From positions 62,001 to 126,000 of the IMG/VR virus record IMGVR_UViG_3300020463_000007: 64,000 bases of DNA; one strand, written 5' to 3'. A model generated the notes under the pieces. That model was not told the origin of the DNA. It saw only the letters and a program-made list of their open reading frames with translations, and made no database searches. A program made the translations under genes and the position numbers. Below are positions 18,476-26,382 of the stretch, piece by piece (position 1 is the first letter of the stretch; every line of letters begins with the position of its first letter). Source of the stretch: a virus.

Positions 18476-19567
18476 TTAAATTCCAGCTAAACGTCTAATG
18501 TCAACGACATTATCGTCTACTGTTTTACTAGTTTGAACTATTTCTCTATTGCCTGTAATTTCTGTGCCTTCTGTAAGTGTAGCCTTTTTAGCTTTTTCTG
18601 GTGCTTCGCCGTCTATAACCGTTGGCAAATATTTGTCAAACTGAGATTGTAATCTGTTAGTTTGAACTGATTCCAGTAAGTCTTTCATAATCTCTTGCTG
18701 TTGATTACTTAATGGTGCAATCAACCCATGCATGATTTCTTTACGCTGTGCAGATTCAACAAGTTGTTTCTTTTGTTCTTGTTGTGCTTCTACTACTTTC
18801 TTTGCTTTAACAGCAAATGCTTTAGCTTCTGCTATCTGCTTGTCTTTAACATTAACAACTTTTAATAACTTAGCAGTTTCTGATTTTTCGTTTAGATAAC
18901 TACCTTGATATTCATTTGCAAATGCTTCAAACAATTTACGCCCAAAGTCATTTTTACGTGCTGCATCAATGTCTTCTTTAAGTTGTTTAATTTCTCCTCT
19001 AAGAGCTTTGTCAACTGTTGAAGAAACTGCTTTAGCACTTCTTTGAATAAAGTTTTCTTTAACTTTAGCCAAGTGTTTCTTAGCTTCTTTGACAAGTTTT
19101 ACCTTGGTAGCAGCTAAGTCTTTTTTGTCTTCGTAGAACTCAGATATTTCGTTGGCCAATGCGTCAACAACAAAATTTTCTAATTTAGAAAAGTTGTTAG
19201 CCATTGATTTTTGTTCTTCGTGTAGCTCTGAAACCTCTTTTTTAAGTGATTCCATTACAAAACCTTTTAGTAACTTTGCATTTTCACGCATAGCTACTGC
19301 ATATTTTGCTTTAGCTTCAGAAAGCTGTTTACGATCTTCTGTAAATTCAGTAATTTCTGCAGATAATCTCTCAGATACTAAGTTGTCAATGGCTTCTACC
19401 ATAGTAGCCTTATCGTGTTCGTATTTCTGAGCGAATTCCTCACGGAGTTCGGCGGTTACAGCAAGTTTATTTTCTTTAATTTTTGCTTCCCACGCTTCTT
19501 CAATTTGTTTACGCACATCCTCTGAAACAACATCGTTTTCGAAAAGTGTTTTTAGTGCATCCAACAT
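18476..19567 (-). CDS. 22: Prohead core scaffold protein gp22
   Basis: Almost wholly alpha-helical, charged protein (363 aa) with long runs of E, K and A and no cysteine, predicted to be a coiled coil. It sits between protease gp21 and capsid gp23, the T4 position of the major scaffold, which fills the prohead and is degraded by gp21. Sites fitting the L/I-x-E|A protease consensus are visible (QIEEA near residue 22, QLSEA near residue 84). It starts MLDALKTLFENDVV with AAGGAG upstream. The C-terminal part (AKKATLTEGTEITG) is less helical and may contact the capsid protein. Length is larger than T4 gp22 (269 aa). Confidence 0.9.
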   Translation of the reverse strand: MLDALKTLFENDVVSEDVRKQIEEAWEAKIKENKLAVTAELREEFAQKYEHDKATMVEAIDNLVSERLSAEITEFTEDRKQLSEAKAKYAVAMRENAKLLKGFVMESLKKEVSELHEEQKSMANNFSKLENFVVDALANEISEFYEDKKDLAATKVKLVKEAKKHLAKVKENFIQRSAKAVSSTVDKALRGEIKQLKEDIDAARKNDFGRKLFEAFANEYQGSYLNEKSETAKLLKVVNVKDKQIAEAKAFAVKAKKVVEAQQEQKKQLVESAQRKEIMHGLIAPLSNQQQEIMKDLLESVQTNRLQSQFDKYLPTVIDGEAPEKAKKATLTEGTEITGNREIVQTSKTVDDNVVDIRRLAGI

Positions 19568-19582
19568 GTTTTATTTCTCCTT

Positions 19583-20209
19583 TTATTGGAGTCTACTGAT
19601 TATATTAATCAGAGATTCTTTTAAATATTTTTGTGCCTTAGGGTCTTCTTTTGTTGCCTGTGCAAATTGATAAGCCTTCATTCCACCTCGTGCATTCATA
19701 AGTTGTTCATAAATTGGAGTTGGATATGCACCGGGTGCTGATGGCTGTGCCACTACATCCACAGTGATAATTTCAAAATCGGAAACTTCTCCGTTTCCGC
19801 TTTCACTAACGTTACCAGAACCACGTGATGAGACACCTAGTTTGACTCCGCTTTCAAGCATTGTTTTCACTAGTTGTCCCATAGGTGTTGGTAAAATTTT
19901 AAGTTTTCCGTAACCGTTGTCGCCTTCCATCCACATTTCTGTGATCATATGGCTTACACGATCTAAATTAATATTCAGTCCTTCTGGATGATCAACTTCG
20001 CCGAGAACGCTATATCCGCCTGAGCATTGATCGTTGAGAGTTTTGACAGCCCTACCAATTTCTTGTACAGGATAAACACGCTGGTTAGCGTTGCGTACTC
20101 CGCCTTGTATACAAATACCTTTCATATACAAGTCTTTCCCTTCATTGGCAGACTCAACGACAATTTTTGCTTCGTCGAAAGTCAGTGTCTCAGATAAATT
20201 CATCACCAT
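19583..20209 (-). CDS. 21: Prohead maturation protease gp21
   Basis: Serine protease of the T4 gp21 family (208 aa; T4 about 212) that cleaves scaffold and capsid propeptides. Landmarks are MKGICIQGGVRNANQRVYP (residues 29-47), GEVDHPEG with candidate catalytic His74, and LGVSSRGSGN with candidate catalytic Ser127/128, followed by FEIITVDVVAQPSAPGA. These match the His/Ser arrangement of herpesvirus-type and T4 prohead proteases. It lies between the acidic core protein and gp22, the T4 gene order. Met1 and Met3 are both possible starts; the first has TAAGG upstream. Confidence 0.94.
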   Translation of the reverse strand: MVMNLSETLTFDEAKIVVESANEGKDLYMKGICIQGGVRNANQRVYPVQEIGRAVKTLNDQCSGGYSVLGEVDHPEGLNINLDRVSHMITEMWMEGDNGYGKLKILPTPMGQLVKTMLESGVKLGVSSRGSGNVSESGNGEVSDFEIITVDVVAQPSAPGAYPTPIYEQLMNARGGMKAYQFAQATKEDPKAQKYLKESLINIISRLQ

Positions 20210-20227
20210 CCAAATACCTTATATTAA

Positions 20228-21241
20228 TTAGCTACCAATAGTACTTTTTTTATTGGCTGCTGTGTCGCCTGCGCCTTTTTTCTCTGCGCCATGGCCTTTA
20301 GTATCAGACTTCATTGACTTAGAAGCTTTGCCACCTGGAACATTTACGTTACCACTTGCAATATCTTTTGGACTTGCTGGTGTCATACCTTTTTCGTCTG
20401 CGCCTTGTACTAAGTTTGAAGCATCTCCGCCCATGTTGTTAGCACCTGCTACTGGAGACTTGGTGTTTGCACCGTTGTCACCCATTTTAGGTGTAATTTT
20501 TTCAACATATTCACGCATCTGCTCTGTTGGAGATAGTTCTTCTTTAGAACCTTCCTCAACCTCGTCGTCTGATGTTTCATCAACTTCTTCGTCTGATGCT
20601 TCTGGCATTTCTTCGTCGCCTTCTTCATCGTCCATATCCATCTCAGCATCATCAGCTGGCATTTCATCTTCAGCGTCGTCCATATCGTCTCCGCCTTCTT
20701 TGTCTGCCATCATTTCTTCAAATTCTGCTTTTAATTCGTCTAAAGCGTCTTCTAGATCTTCGACTCTTTCTTCCATGTCGCCTTCTGGCTCATCTTCGCC
20801 GCCTTCTTCGTCGCCCATGTCAGCAATATCAGCCATCATACCATCAGCTGCATCACCTTTGTCCATGTCCATGTCGTCTTCGCCTTCGACTTCAAATTCA
20901 TCAAGATTAAAATCTTCTTCTACTTCATCATCATCAGAAGCTTCATCGACTTCTTCGTCGCTTTCTTCTTTCATCTCTTTGTCTTTTTTGGCTTTTTTCG
21001 CTTTTTTCTCAGCGTCATCGTCCATTGCTTCGTCAACTTCTTCATCATCTTTAGAAGCTTCATCAACTTCCTCATCAGATGTTTCATCTACTGACTCATC
21101 TTCTAGATCATCTTCTAAAAGGTTTTCATAAATTTCTCTGGATTTCTCAACCACAATATTGTGGAAAAGTTCTTCTGCTTTGGCCTTGTCTTCGTTAACC
21201 AGGCATTCAAGCATTTCTTCGAATTGTTTTGAATCTGCCAT
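20228..21241 (-). CDS. Highly acidic prohead core protein (gp67/gp68 position, 337 aa)
   Basis: Residues 1-45 are a normal helical region (MADSKQFEEMLECLVNEDKA, AEELFHNIVVEKSREIYENL) of the type seen in prohead core proteins of T4-like phages. Residues about 45-240 are an extreme Asp/Glu stretch with recurring SDEEVDEAS and DEEVDE units and a short basic AEKKAKKAKKDKE break. The last 90 residues are flexible and rich in Gly, Asn and Lys. Between portal and protease, this is the place of T4 gp67/gp68, small scaffold partners; here the protein is much longer than either (80 and 141 aa). The polyacid may mimic DNA or regulate core assembly; that is inference. A late promoter lies at 21304. Confidence 0.75.
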   Translation of the reverse strand: MADSKQFEEMLECLVNEDKAKAEELFHNIVVEKSREIYENLLEDDLEDESVDETSDEEVDEASKDDEEVDEAMDDDAEKKAKKAKKDKEMKEESDEEVDEASDDDEVEEDFNLDEFEVEGEDDMDMDKGDAADGMMADIADMGDEEGGEDEPEGDMEERVEDLEDALDELKAEFEEMMADKEGGDDMDDAEDEMPADDAEMDMDDEEGDEEMPEASDEEVDETSDDEVEEGSKEELSPTEQMREYVEKITPKMGDNGANTKSPVAGANNMGGDASNLVQGADEKGMTPASPKDIASGNVNVPGGKASKSMKSDTKGHGAEKKGAGDTAANKKSTIGS

Positions 21242-21303
21242 TTTATTCTCCTATATATAATAAATTATTTTACCTTCACGGTAAGGCTGTCAATTGTATT
21301 TAC

Positions 21304-21311
21304 TATTTATA
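21304..21311 (-). promoter_or_regulatory. T4-type late promoter, perfect TATAAATA
   Basis: Exact late consensus on the minus strand in the 122-base gap between the GT42-like gene and the acidic core gene, 62 bases upstream of the ATG at 21241. It drives the acidic core protein, gp21, gp22 and gp23. Confidence 0.8.
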
Positions 21312-21363
21312 CGAAAATATGCCCGAAAATAGGCTCAAAACGACACTTTTTGCAAATTTTCTG

Positions 21364-22092
21364 CTAGATAGCGAAAATTTTTAAAAAATGTTGCATTTCC
21401 ATTGTGTTATAATTGCTCAAAATATTTAGTTCGTCTGGAGAATAATTATCTATAGCTATTACTCTAGTGTAGTTTATACGCGGATGTTCTTTGATAGTTG
21501 TAGCAGTTTGTTTAAGCCAATTTCCATGATAAGTAGCTCCGTCTATTGATTTTTTATAGTTTTCTGTATCTGCATATATATTATTAAAGTGACTACCTCC
21601 GTCTTTACCTGTATAGTCAAAGCCTAATATAAAAATTTGCTGAGGTCCATGTTGACTAGCAAGCCATAAAGCAGTAGGACCACTACTCCATCCTTTGCTT
21701 GGTTGAAAGAAATTTAACTTTGACATATTATTATATGCTTTGTTTGGATTTGTCCAAACTTGATCATTACGCAATTGATATTTGTGTTTGTTAATTTCTA
21801 AAACCATTTTAACATCAACTGCAATTAAATAATCAGGATCGTATTCTCTATATATAGCATTACATCCATATACTTTGCCATAGTTTTTAATAACTTGTAG
21901 GTCAACAGGATGTCGACTTAATCCGTTGCCTAAAACAAAAGATGTTATATTGTTATTTAAATTTTGTATTGTTGGACGGGGTGGTAATTTATTAGCTTTG
22001 GCTGCTCTTTTTGCTGCTTTTTCTTGTTTAATTTTTTCTTTGAGCTTGCGCCATTGATCTTTTGTGTAATCAGCTTTGTTGGGTTTTGTCAT
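21364..22092 (-). CDS. GT42/GT29-like sialyltransferase-fold protein (242 aa)
   Basis: After a lysine-rich N-terminal 40 residues (KLKEKIKQEKAAKRAAKAN) comes a Rossmann-like domain. It has ITSFVLGNGLSRH (about residues 49-61), KVYGCNAIYREYDPDYLIAV, then GWSSGPTALWLASQHGPQQI and FILGFDYTG. This order, 'GNGxS ... cN ... SG..A..lA...g..qIyl.GfDy', is that of GT42 (Cst-I type) and related sialyltransferases and of phage/bacterial proteins with that fold. Activity is not proven, and I cannot point to a catalytic His with certainty. The gene lies in the head operon between portal and core genes, so the target could be a capsid protein or a host surface sugar. Alternative: a non-enzymatic member of the fold. 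Confidence 0.55.
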   Translation of the reverse strand: MTKPNKADYTKDQWRKLKEKIKQEKAAKRAAKANKLPPRPTIQNLNNNITSFVLGNGLSRHPVDLQVIKNYGKVYGCNAIYREYDPDYLIAVDVKMVLEINKHKYQLRNDQVWTNPNKAYNNMSKLNFFQPSKGWSSGPTALWLASQHGPQQIFILGFDYTGKDGGSHFNNIYADTENYKKSIDGATYHGNWLKQTATTIKEHPRINYTRVIAIDNYSPDELNILSNYNTMEMQHFLKIFAI

Positions 22093-22097
22093 CTAGC

Positions 22098-22346
22098 TTA
22101 GACACCAGCTGCTGCCGCCTGAGCCGCTAAACCATACATTTGTCTAGTGATATTAAGCTCTTTATTTTTTTCTTTGATATGTGCTTCAGAACCTTTTCTT
22201 GCCCTGTTAATTTGTGTAAGAGTAAGTTTTGTTTTTCTTGTGTCGTCTGATTTTACAACAGATTGATCATACTGTGGTTCATAAGAATCATCTTGTATAG
22301 TATCAAGTGTGTCTTTGTCAAAATAAAATAATTCACGTAGTATCAT
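22098..22346 (-). CDS. Small conserved-looking protein downstream of portal (82 aa)
   Basis: Begins MILRELFYFDKDTLDTIQDD; the middle is charged (RKTKLTLTQINRARKGSEAH, KEKNKELNITRQM) and the end is alanine-rich (YGLAAQAAAAGV). I recognise the RELFYFD start from small proteins next to the portal gene in marine T4-like phages, but no function is known to me. The position matches small core proteins of T4 (gp67), so a minor head component is possible. No other in-frame Met gives a sensible start, and there is no Shine-Dalgarno sequence. Instead a perfect late promoter ends 5 bases before the ATG. Confidence 0.65.
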   Translation of the reverse strand: MILRELFYFDKDTLDTIQDDSYEPQYDQSVVKSDDTRKTKLTLTQINRARKGSEAHIKEKNKELNITRQMYGLAAQAAAAGV

Positions 22347-22351
22347 GCTAG

Positions 22352-22359
22352 TATTTATA
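22352..22359 (-). promoter_or_regulatory. T4-type late promoter, perfect TATAAATA, next to a start codon
   Basis: Exact consensus on the minus strand overlapping the gp20 stop codon. With T4 spacing (motif at -13 to -6) transcription would start at the A of the ATG at 22346, giving a leaderless mRNA for the 82-aa protein while also feeding the genes downstream. Confidence 0.7.
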
Positions 22360-24097
22360 CCGTTTGGTCTGTTCCTGGAGGAGGTGTTCCGCCTGGTGTA
22401 TCTCCTGTTACTGTATCTGGTGGTGCTCCTGCTCCGCCATCTTCTGGTGCTGGTGTATCATCAAGAATATCTTCGGCTCCATCAATGTCTGCACTAATAC
22501 CTGCAGAACTGATACCAACACTTCTCATTTCGCCTGAAGAATCACCTGGAGGTGGTTGTAAGTTTTCATCATTCTCTTCTCTCCATAATCTTTCATTTTC
22601 TGCAATTTCTTCTTTACTAAATCCTAAAAATCTTTCTAGTGCAAATCTATTTGACACGTAAGGTATTGCACTCATCTGTGTAAATGTTGGGACTCTTGCA
22701 TTATCAAGTTCTGCTTGTCTATAACTTGCAAAATTTTGTGGCGGTTGAAATTTTAAATCAAACATTGATGTATCAATGTTAACACCTTTTTCTAATAAAA
22801 ATAATTTAAATTCTTTATCAAACGCTTGTGTAACAAGTCCTTGTAATCTTTCACAATACTTGTTAAATCTTAATTCTTGAATATATGCTGTGCCTACTCT
22901 TCCATCATTGTACGAACTAGTAGCATCATCTGCCCCGGTCGGTAAATATGAACTAGGAATTCGTAAGCCACGTACGAGCTTATTAGTAAAGTATCTGAGA
23001 TCATCGATCTCTCCTAGGTTTGTGCCTCCTGGTAATGTTTCTACTTTTGATCCTCTACCTTCAGCTGTTTGCGGAAAGAAATAATCTTCATTAATTGACA
23101 ACGGATTATAACTACTATCAATTACATTATTACCTCCGCCTGTTGAACTTGGTATTCTTCTTTGATGTATTTCTGTTTTTACACGCTCAACAAATTGCAT
23201 CGCAAGGTGCGTTGGCATGTTTCCTACGTCTACATAAAACACTCTTCGCTCTGGTGCTCTTTGTACTCTATAAATTATAATTGCATCTTCTAATAGTTCT
23301 TTTTGTTTATAAACTTTAAATATACCTTCTAAAAGTGAATTACCGAAAGGATAATTGTTATCAAGTCCTTCTGATAAACTTAAATGTACTATATGTTCAG
23401 CGTTAATTGCTACTTCACCTTCACCTTGCTGATATCTACTACCTGCTTGTTGAGGTGCATTACCAACCATACCTCTTACGCCGCCGCTTTGATATCCACT
23501 ACCTCCTCCTGTAATATTACCATTAGTAATATGCGGAGTTGTAGCTACCATATCTTTGAAGTTTAAATTCATATCACGTATGATATATTGCTCTGGTGTT
23601 TTGCCTTCAGATTCATTAACAATAATTCTTATTAATTTTGCAGGATCAACATGAAATAATTTTTTTGTTTCAGGATCTCTAATAAACAATTGATCGCCAA
23701 ACTTGAATACATTACGCATTATTCTAAACATACGTGTGTGAAAGTTTTGTAGATTACACCATTGTCTTAGATATTGTCCTAATATGCTTACTTCTGAATT
23801 AGTTGCTGATTTGTTAAACTCAAATCTAAAGTTAGTTGAATTTTCTTTGTTGGACTGTGAACAAAATTCTGCTAGTATATCTAAAGCCGCGTTGACTTCT
23901 GAATCATTGTCCATGGTATTATATTGTCCGTAGCGTTCAACACGATTAGGACTTCCAACATACACATCTGGTAGATATGAACTATAGTTTGTTCTAGCTG
24001 GTCCTGCTTGAGCACCGCCGCCTCTTGTAAATGGAGAATAGCTTCCGGTCATATTGTCACCGGTCTGTACTGGTGTAAAGTATTTTTTCCAACTCAT
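22355..24097 (-). CDS. 20: Portal vertex protein gp20
   Basis: Dodecameric portal that starts head assembly and is the DNA gate (580 aa; T4 gp20 524 aa). Family-typical segments are MSWKKYFTPVQTGDN at the start, RVERYGQYNTMDNDSEVNAA (about residues 52-71) with ALDILAEFCSQ, GDQLFIRDPETKKLFHVDPA, YRVQRAPERRVFYVDVGNMP (about 280-300), RYFTNKLVRGLRIPSSYLPT and NKYCERLQGLVTQAFDKEF. The C-terminal 60 residues are Pro/Gly/Asp-rich and probably disordered. The start codon overlaps the stop of the upstream tape-measure-like gene (ATGA), suggesting coupled translation. Confidence 0.96.
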   Translation of the reverse strand: MSWKKYFTPVQTGDNMTGSYSPFTRGGGAQAGPARTNYSSYLPDVYVGSPNRVERYGQYNTMDNDSEVNAALDILAEFCSQSNKENSTNFRFEFNKSATNSEVSILGQYLRQWCNLQNFHTRMFRIMRNVFKFGDQLFIRDPETKKLFHVDPAKLIRIIVNESEGKTPEQYIIRDMNLNFKDMVATTPHITNGNITGGGSGYQSGGVRGMVGNAPQQAGSRYQQGEGEVAINAEHIVHLSLSEGLDNNYPFGNSLLEGIFKVYKQKELLEDAIIIYRVQRAPERRVFYVDVGNMPTHLAMQFVERVKTEIHQRRIPSSTGGGNNVIDSSYNPLSINEDYFFPQTAEGRGSKVETLPGGTNLGEIDDLRYFTNKLVRGLRIPSSYLPTGADDATSSYNDGRVGTAYIQELRFNKYCERLQGLVTQAFDKEFKLFLLEKGVNIDTSMFDLKFQPPQNFASYRQAELDNARVPTFTQMSAIPYVSNRFALERFLGFSKEEIAENERLWREENDENLQPPPGDSSGEMRSVGISSAGISADIDGAEDILDDTPAPEDGGAGAPPDTVTGDTPGGTPPPGTDQTV

Positions 24098-26316
24098 ATG
24101 TTTAATCCTCCTCGACTAAACACATTACCCATTGCTCCTAAATTTTTTGTAACCTTAGTCATATTTTTTTGTTCTACTAATTGGCTTCCTATACCAGAAG
24201 CTGTTTGTTCCATAGCATCTTTCATGCCTTTGAAAACTTCAGGATCAAGTACTGCTTTAATAGCTTCTACATTACCAGTACCAAATGTTTCCATAGCTTC
24301 TCTCAGTTGTGTTATACTTGTTTCAATACTTGGTCCTGCATTAGCCTGAGTTTCCGGACTACGCATAGTATTTACCGCACCTTGTATGTTTGCGTTAGAA
24401 GATATGGCTCTTGATCGATCAAGATCTTCTGGAGTTGGATAACCTCTTACCATACTTTCCATACTCATTGCAACATTACTAGCAGATTCTGCTCCACCTA
24501 ATCCACCTGCACTCTTCATCGCCGCTATTCCAGCATCTAATTGTTTGGCTTGTGCTTGAGTCATAACCAATTCATTACCATGTAGTATAGCTAAAGTGCC
24601 TTTGCCAAAATTTTCTGTTAGACTAGCAAACGAAGTAAAGCCTTTCATTGCTTGATCCATTCCAGGTGTACCAAACATACGTTTTTTTAAATTTTGATTT
24701 GTATTAACATCTAATGGATTTACTTCTGATTTAGCTGGTGGTACAGGAATCCTATCTGCACTTGGATTTACTATCGCGTTAGCCGCATTTAATGCATTTA
24801 TTAATTTAATAGTTTCTTCTCTAGAAAGACTTGTTACCTTTGATAAAGTCTCAATTTCAGTTTTTAATTTTACAAGTTCATTTGTATTTTCCTGTGTTGT
24901 TCCTGCTATCAGTTTTGCATCTATATCTGTCTTAACACCTTCAAGCACGCCAGGATCAACTGGTGGAGCTTCACCTGTAGTAATATAATCTTTCGCTGCT
25001 TGTAGAGGTTTCATAATTGTATCAGTCACAGGATCTATCAAATTAAAATCTGGACTCATTGCTCTTTGTGTTAAATCTTTAAACAGTGGTCCCATAAATT
25101 CTTGGTATACTTGTTTTGTTACGTCGGCTTGAACTTTAGTTGCGGCCCTAATCATTGCTTCTTGTCCTCGCAATGCAGATTGCAATACCATTTGTTCTGG
25201 GTCTTCACTTATCGCACCGCCCTTATCAACAAACCCTCCTTGTTTAATTTGCTCCGAAAGTGCTTTTTTACGCATCTCTTGGAATTGACCTTGCATTTGG
25301 CTAAGTGTTATTTCTCCACGCTCGTATTGTGCTTGAACACCAATCATTGCTTCAGAAGTTTTTGCATATGACTCTGCAACTGCGGCAGTCGCTGAGTTTG
25401 TTCCGCCTAGTATTGCAAGTTCTTTATTTGCTGATCTATCTTTGGCGGCTGCTGCTGCAAGTTGACTCTTAAGTGCATTATACTCTTCTGTACGTCCTGC
25501 ATCCTGAGCTGCCTTCATCTGTTTCATAATACCCATAGAGTTACTAAACATACCTGCAAGTTGTGCTTGGTCTTCGCTAGGAAATCCTCTAATCATCATG
25601 TCTTTGAACAAGTCGCCTATGCCACTAGCATCAGCTTCACTAGCTGCATTCATCATAGCTTTCTGCATGTTTGCTTCCATGCCCATAGTCTTGGCTCTAA
25701 AGTCACCTTGCCTCTGCAATGCCGCTTGCTCTTTCTTAAGAGCATCATTACTTTTACCTGTAAGTTTTGATAATAAATCTAAATCTTTTGCATATTCTGC
25801 TGTACGTTGTTGTATTAGTGCATCTGAAGCCGCATTTTGTTTACCAGACATCATAGCCATGCGTTGTGTCATCATCATGGCTTCGCCAATTTCTTCGTGT
25901 GTTAGGCCAATATTTCTAAGCTGTGTTCCAAATCTGTTGTTTTCAGAATTTAACTGCTTCATGTTTGAAAGAAACAGCGTTGCTCCGTGTTCAACAGTAC
26001 CACCAAATCCAGCTAGTAGTTCACTGTTACTGGCTACTAAACCAGTCATTTCTTTGATACTTAGGCCAGCTCCTGTTGCTGCGGTAAGCATTGATTCAAG
26101 ACTACCGCCAAAATGTACTCCGGATTTAGTTAAAACCTGGTATTGACTTACTTGTTTTTCAATCTCTTTGGCTACAGCGCCTGCTGCGCCGCCTGCAAAT
26201 TTAATATTTGAAGCGAAATCTGTTAAACTTGGTTTGGTTAAACCAAGTGATTTAGCCATACCTATAGCGGCATTAGTAGTTTCTTTTGCCGCTTTGTTTA
26301 CATCTTCTTCTGCCAT
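24094..26316 (-). CDS. Tail tape-measure-like protein (740 aa)
   Basis: Long, mostly helical, Met/Ala/Gln-rich protein. It begins MAEEDVNKAAKETTNAAIGM, contains hydrophobic glycine-rich stretches (KFAGGAAGAVAKEI, GLVASNSELLAGFGGTV) and long charged helices. Near residue 575 it has the tape-measure-type segment KGTLAILHGNELVMTQAQAK, similar to the 'G.lAilHG.E.v' ending of many phage tape measures. Length is somewhat above T4 gp29 (590 aa). Its position is suggestive: on the other strand next door is a hub/chaperone-type gene with a -1 frameshift, the usual partner of tape-measure genes. It overlaps gp20 by 4 bases. Another tail-completion or internal protein cannot be excluded. Confidence 0.65.
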   Translation of the reverse strand: MAEEDVNKAAKETTNAAIGMAKSLGLTKPSLTDFASNIKFAGGAAGAVAKEIEKQVSQYQVLTKSGVHFGGSLESMLTAATGAGLSIKEMTGLVASNSELLAGFGGTVEHGATLFLSNMKQLNSENNRFGTQLRNIGLTHEEIGEAMMMTQRMAMMSGKQNAASDALIQQRTAEYAKDLDLLSKLTGKSNDALKKEQAALQRQGDFRAKTMGMEANMQKAMMNAASEADASGIGDLFKDMMIRGFPSEDQAQLAGMFSNSMGIMKQMKAAQDAGRTEEYNALKSQLAAAAAKDRSANKELAILGGTNSATAAVAESYAKTSEAMIGVQAQYERGEITLSQMQGQFQEMRKKALSEQIKQGGFVDKGGAISEDPEQMVLQSALRGQEAMIRAATKVQADVTKQVYQEFMGPLFKDLTQRAMSPDFNLIDPVTDTIMKPLQAAKDYITTGEAPPVDPGVLEGVKTDIDAKLIAGTTQENTNELVKLKTEIETLSKVTSLSREETIKLINALNAANAIVNPSADRIPVPPAKSEVNPLDVNTNQNLKKRMFGTPGMDQAMKGFTSFASLTENFGKGTLAILHGNELVMTQAQAKQLDAGIAAMKSAGGLGGAESASNVAMSMESMVRGYPTPEDLDRSRAISSNANIQGAVNTMRSPETQANAGPSIETSITQLREAMETFGTGNVEAIKAVLDPEVFKGMKDAMEQTASGIGSQLVEQKNMTKVTKNLGAMGNVFSRGGLNI

Positions 26317-26342
26317 AATTCTAATTCCAAGGTTTTTTAGAC

Positions 26343-26350
26343 CATAAATA
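26343..26350 (+). promoter_or_regulatory. T4-type late promoter, CATAAATA (plus strand)
   Basis: CATAAATA 32 bases before the ATG of the gp26-like gene, followed by an AAGGA ribosome-binding site at 26373. It is interlocked with the minus-strand late motif at 26364-26371. Confidence 0.7.
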
Positions 26351-26363
26351 TACTATATGAATA

Positions 26364-26371
26364 TATTTATC
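26364..26371 (-). promoter_or_regulatory. T4-type late promoter, GATAAATA (minus strand)
   Basis: Minus-strand GATAAATA 47 bases before the ATG of the tape-measure-like gene. Together with the plus-strand motif 13 bases away it forms a face-to-face pair whose predicted start points almost coincide near 26356-26358. Confidence 0.7.
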
Positions 26372-26382
26372 AAGGAAAAAAC

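Noticed and set aside
20253-21131. Long plus-strand ORF (292 aa) rich in Ser
   Set aside because: Exact antisense of the Asp/Glu-rich core gene; its serine runs are the mirror of GAA/GAT codons and it has no other coding sign.
25598-26146. Plus-strand ORF of 182 aa inside the tape-measure-like gene
   Set aside because: Cys/Ser-rich shadow in the opposite strand of a clearly coding, Ala/Met/Gln-rich gene.
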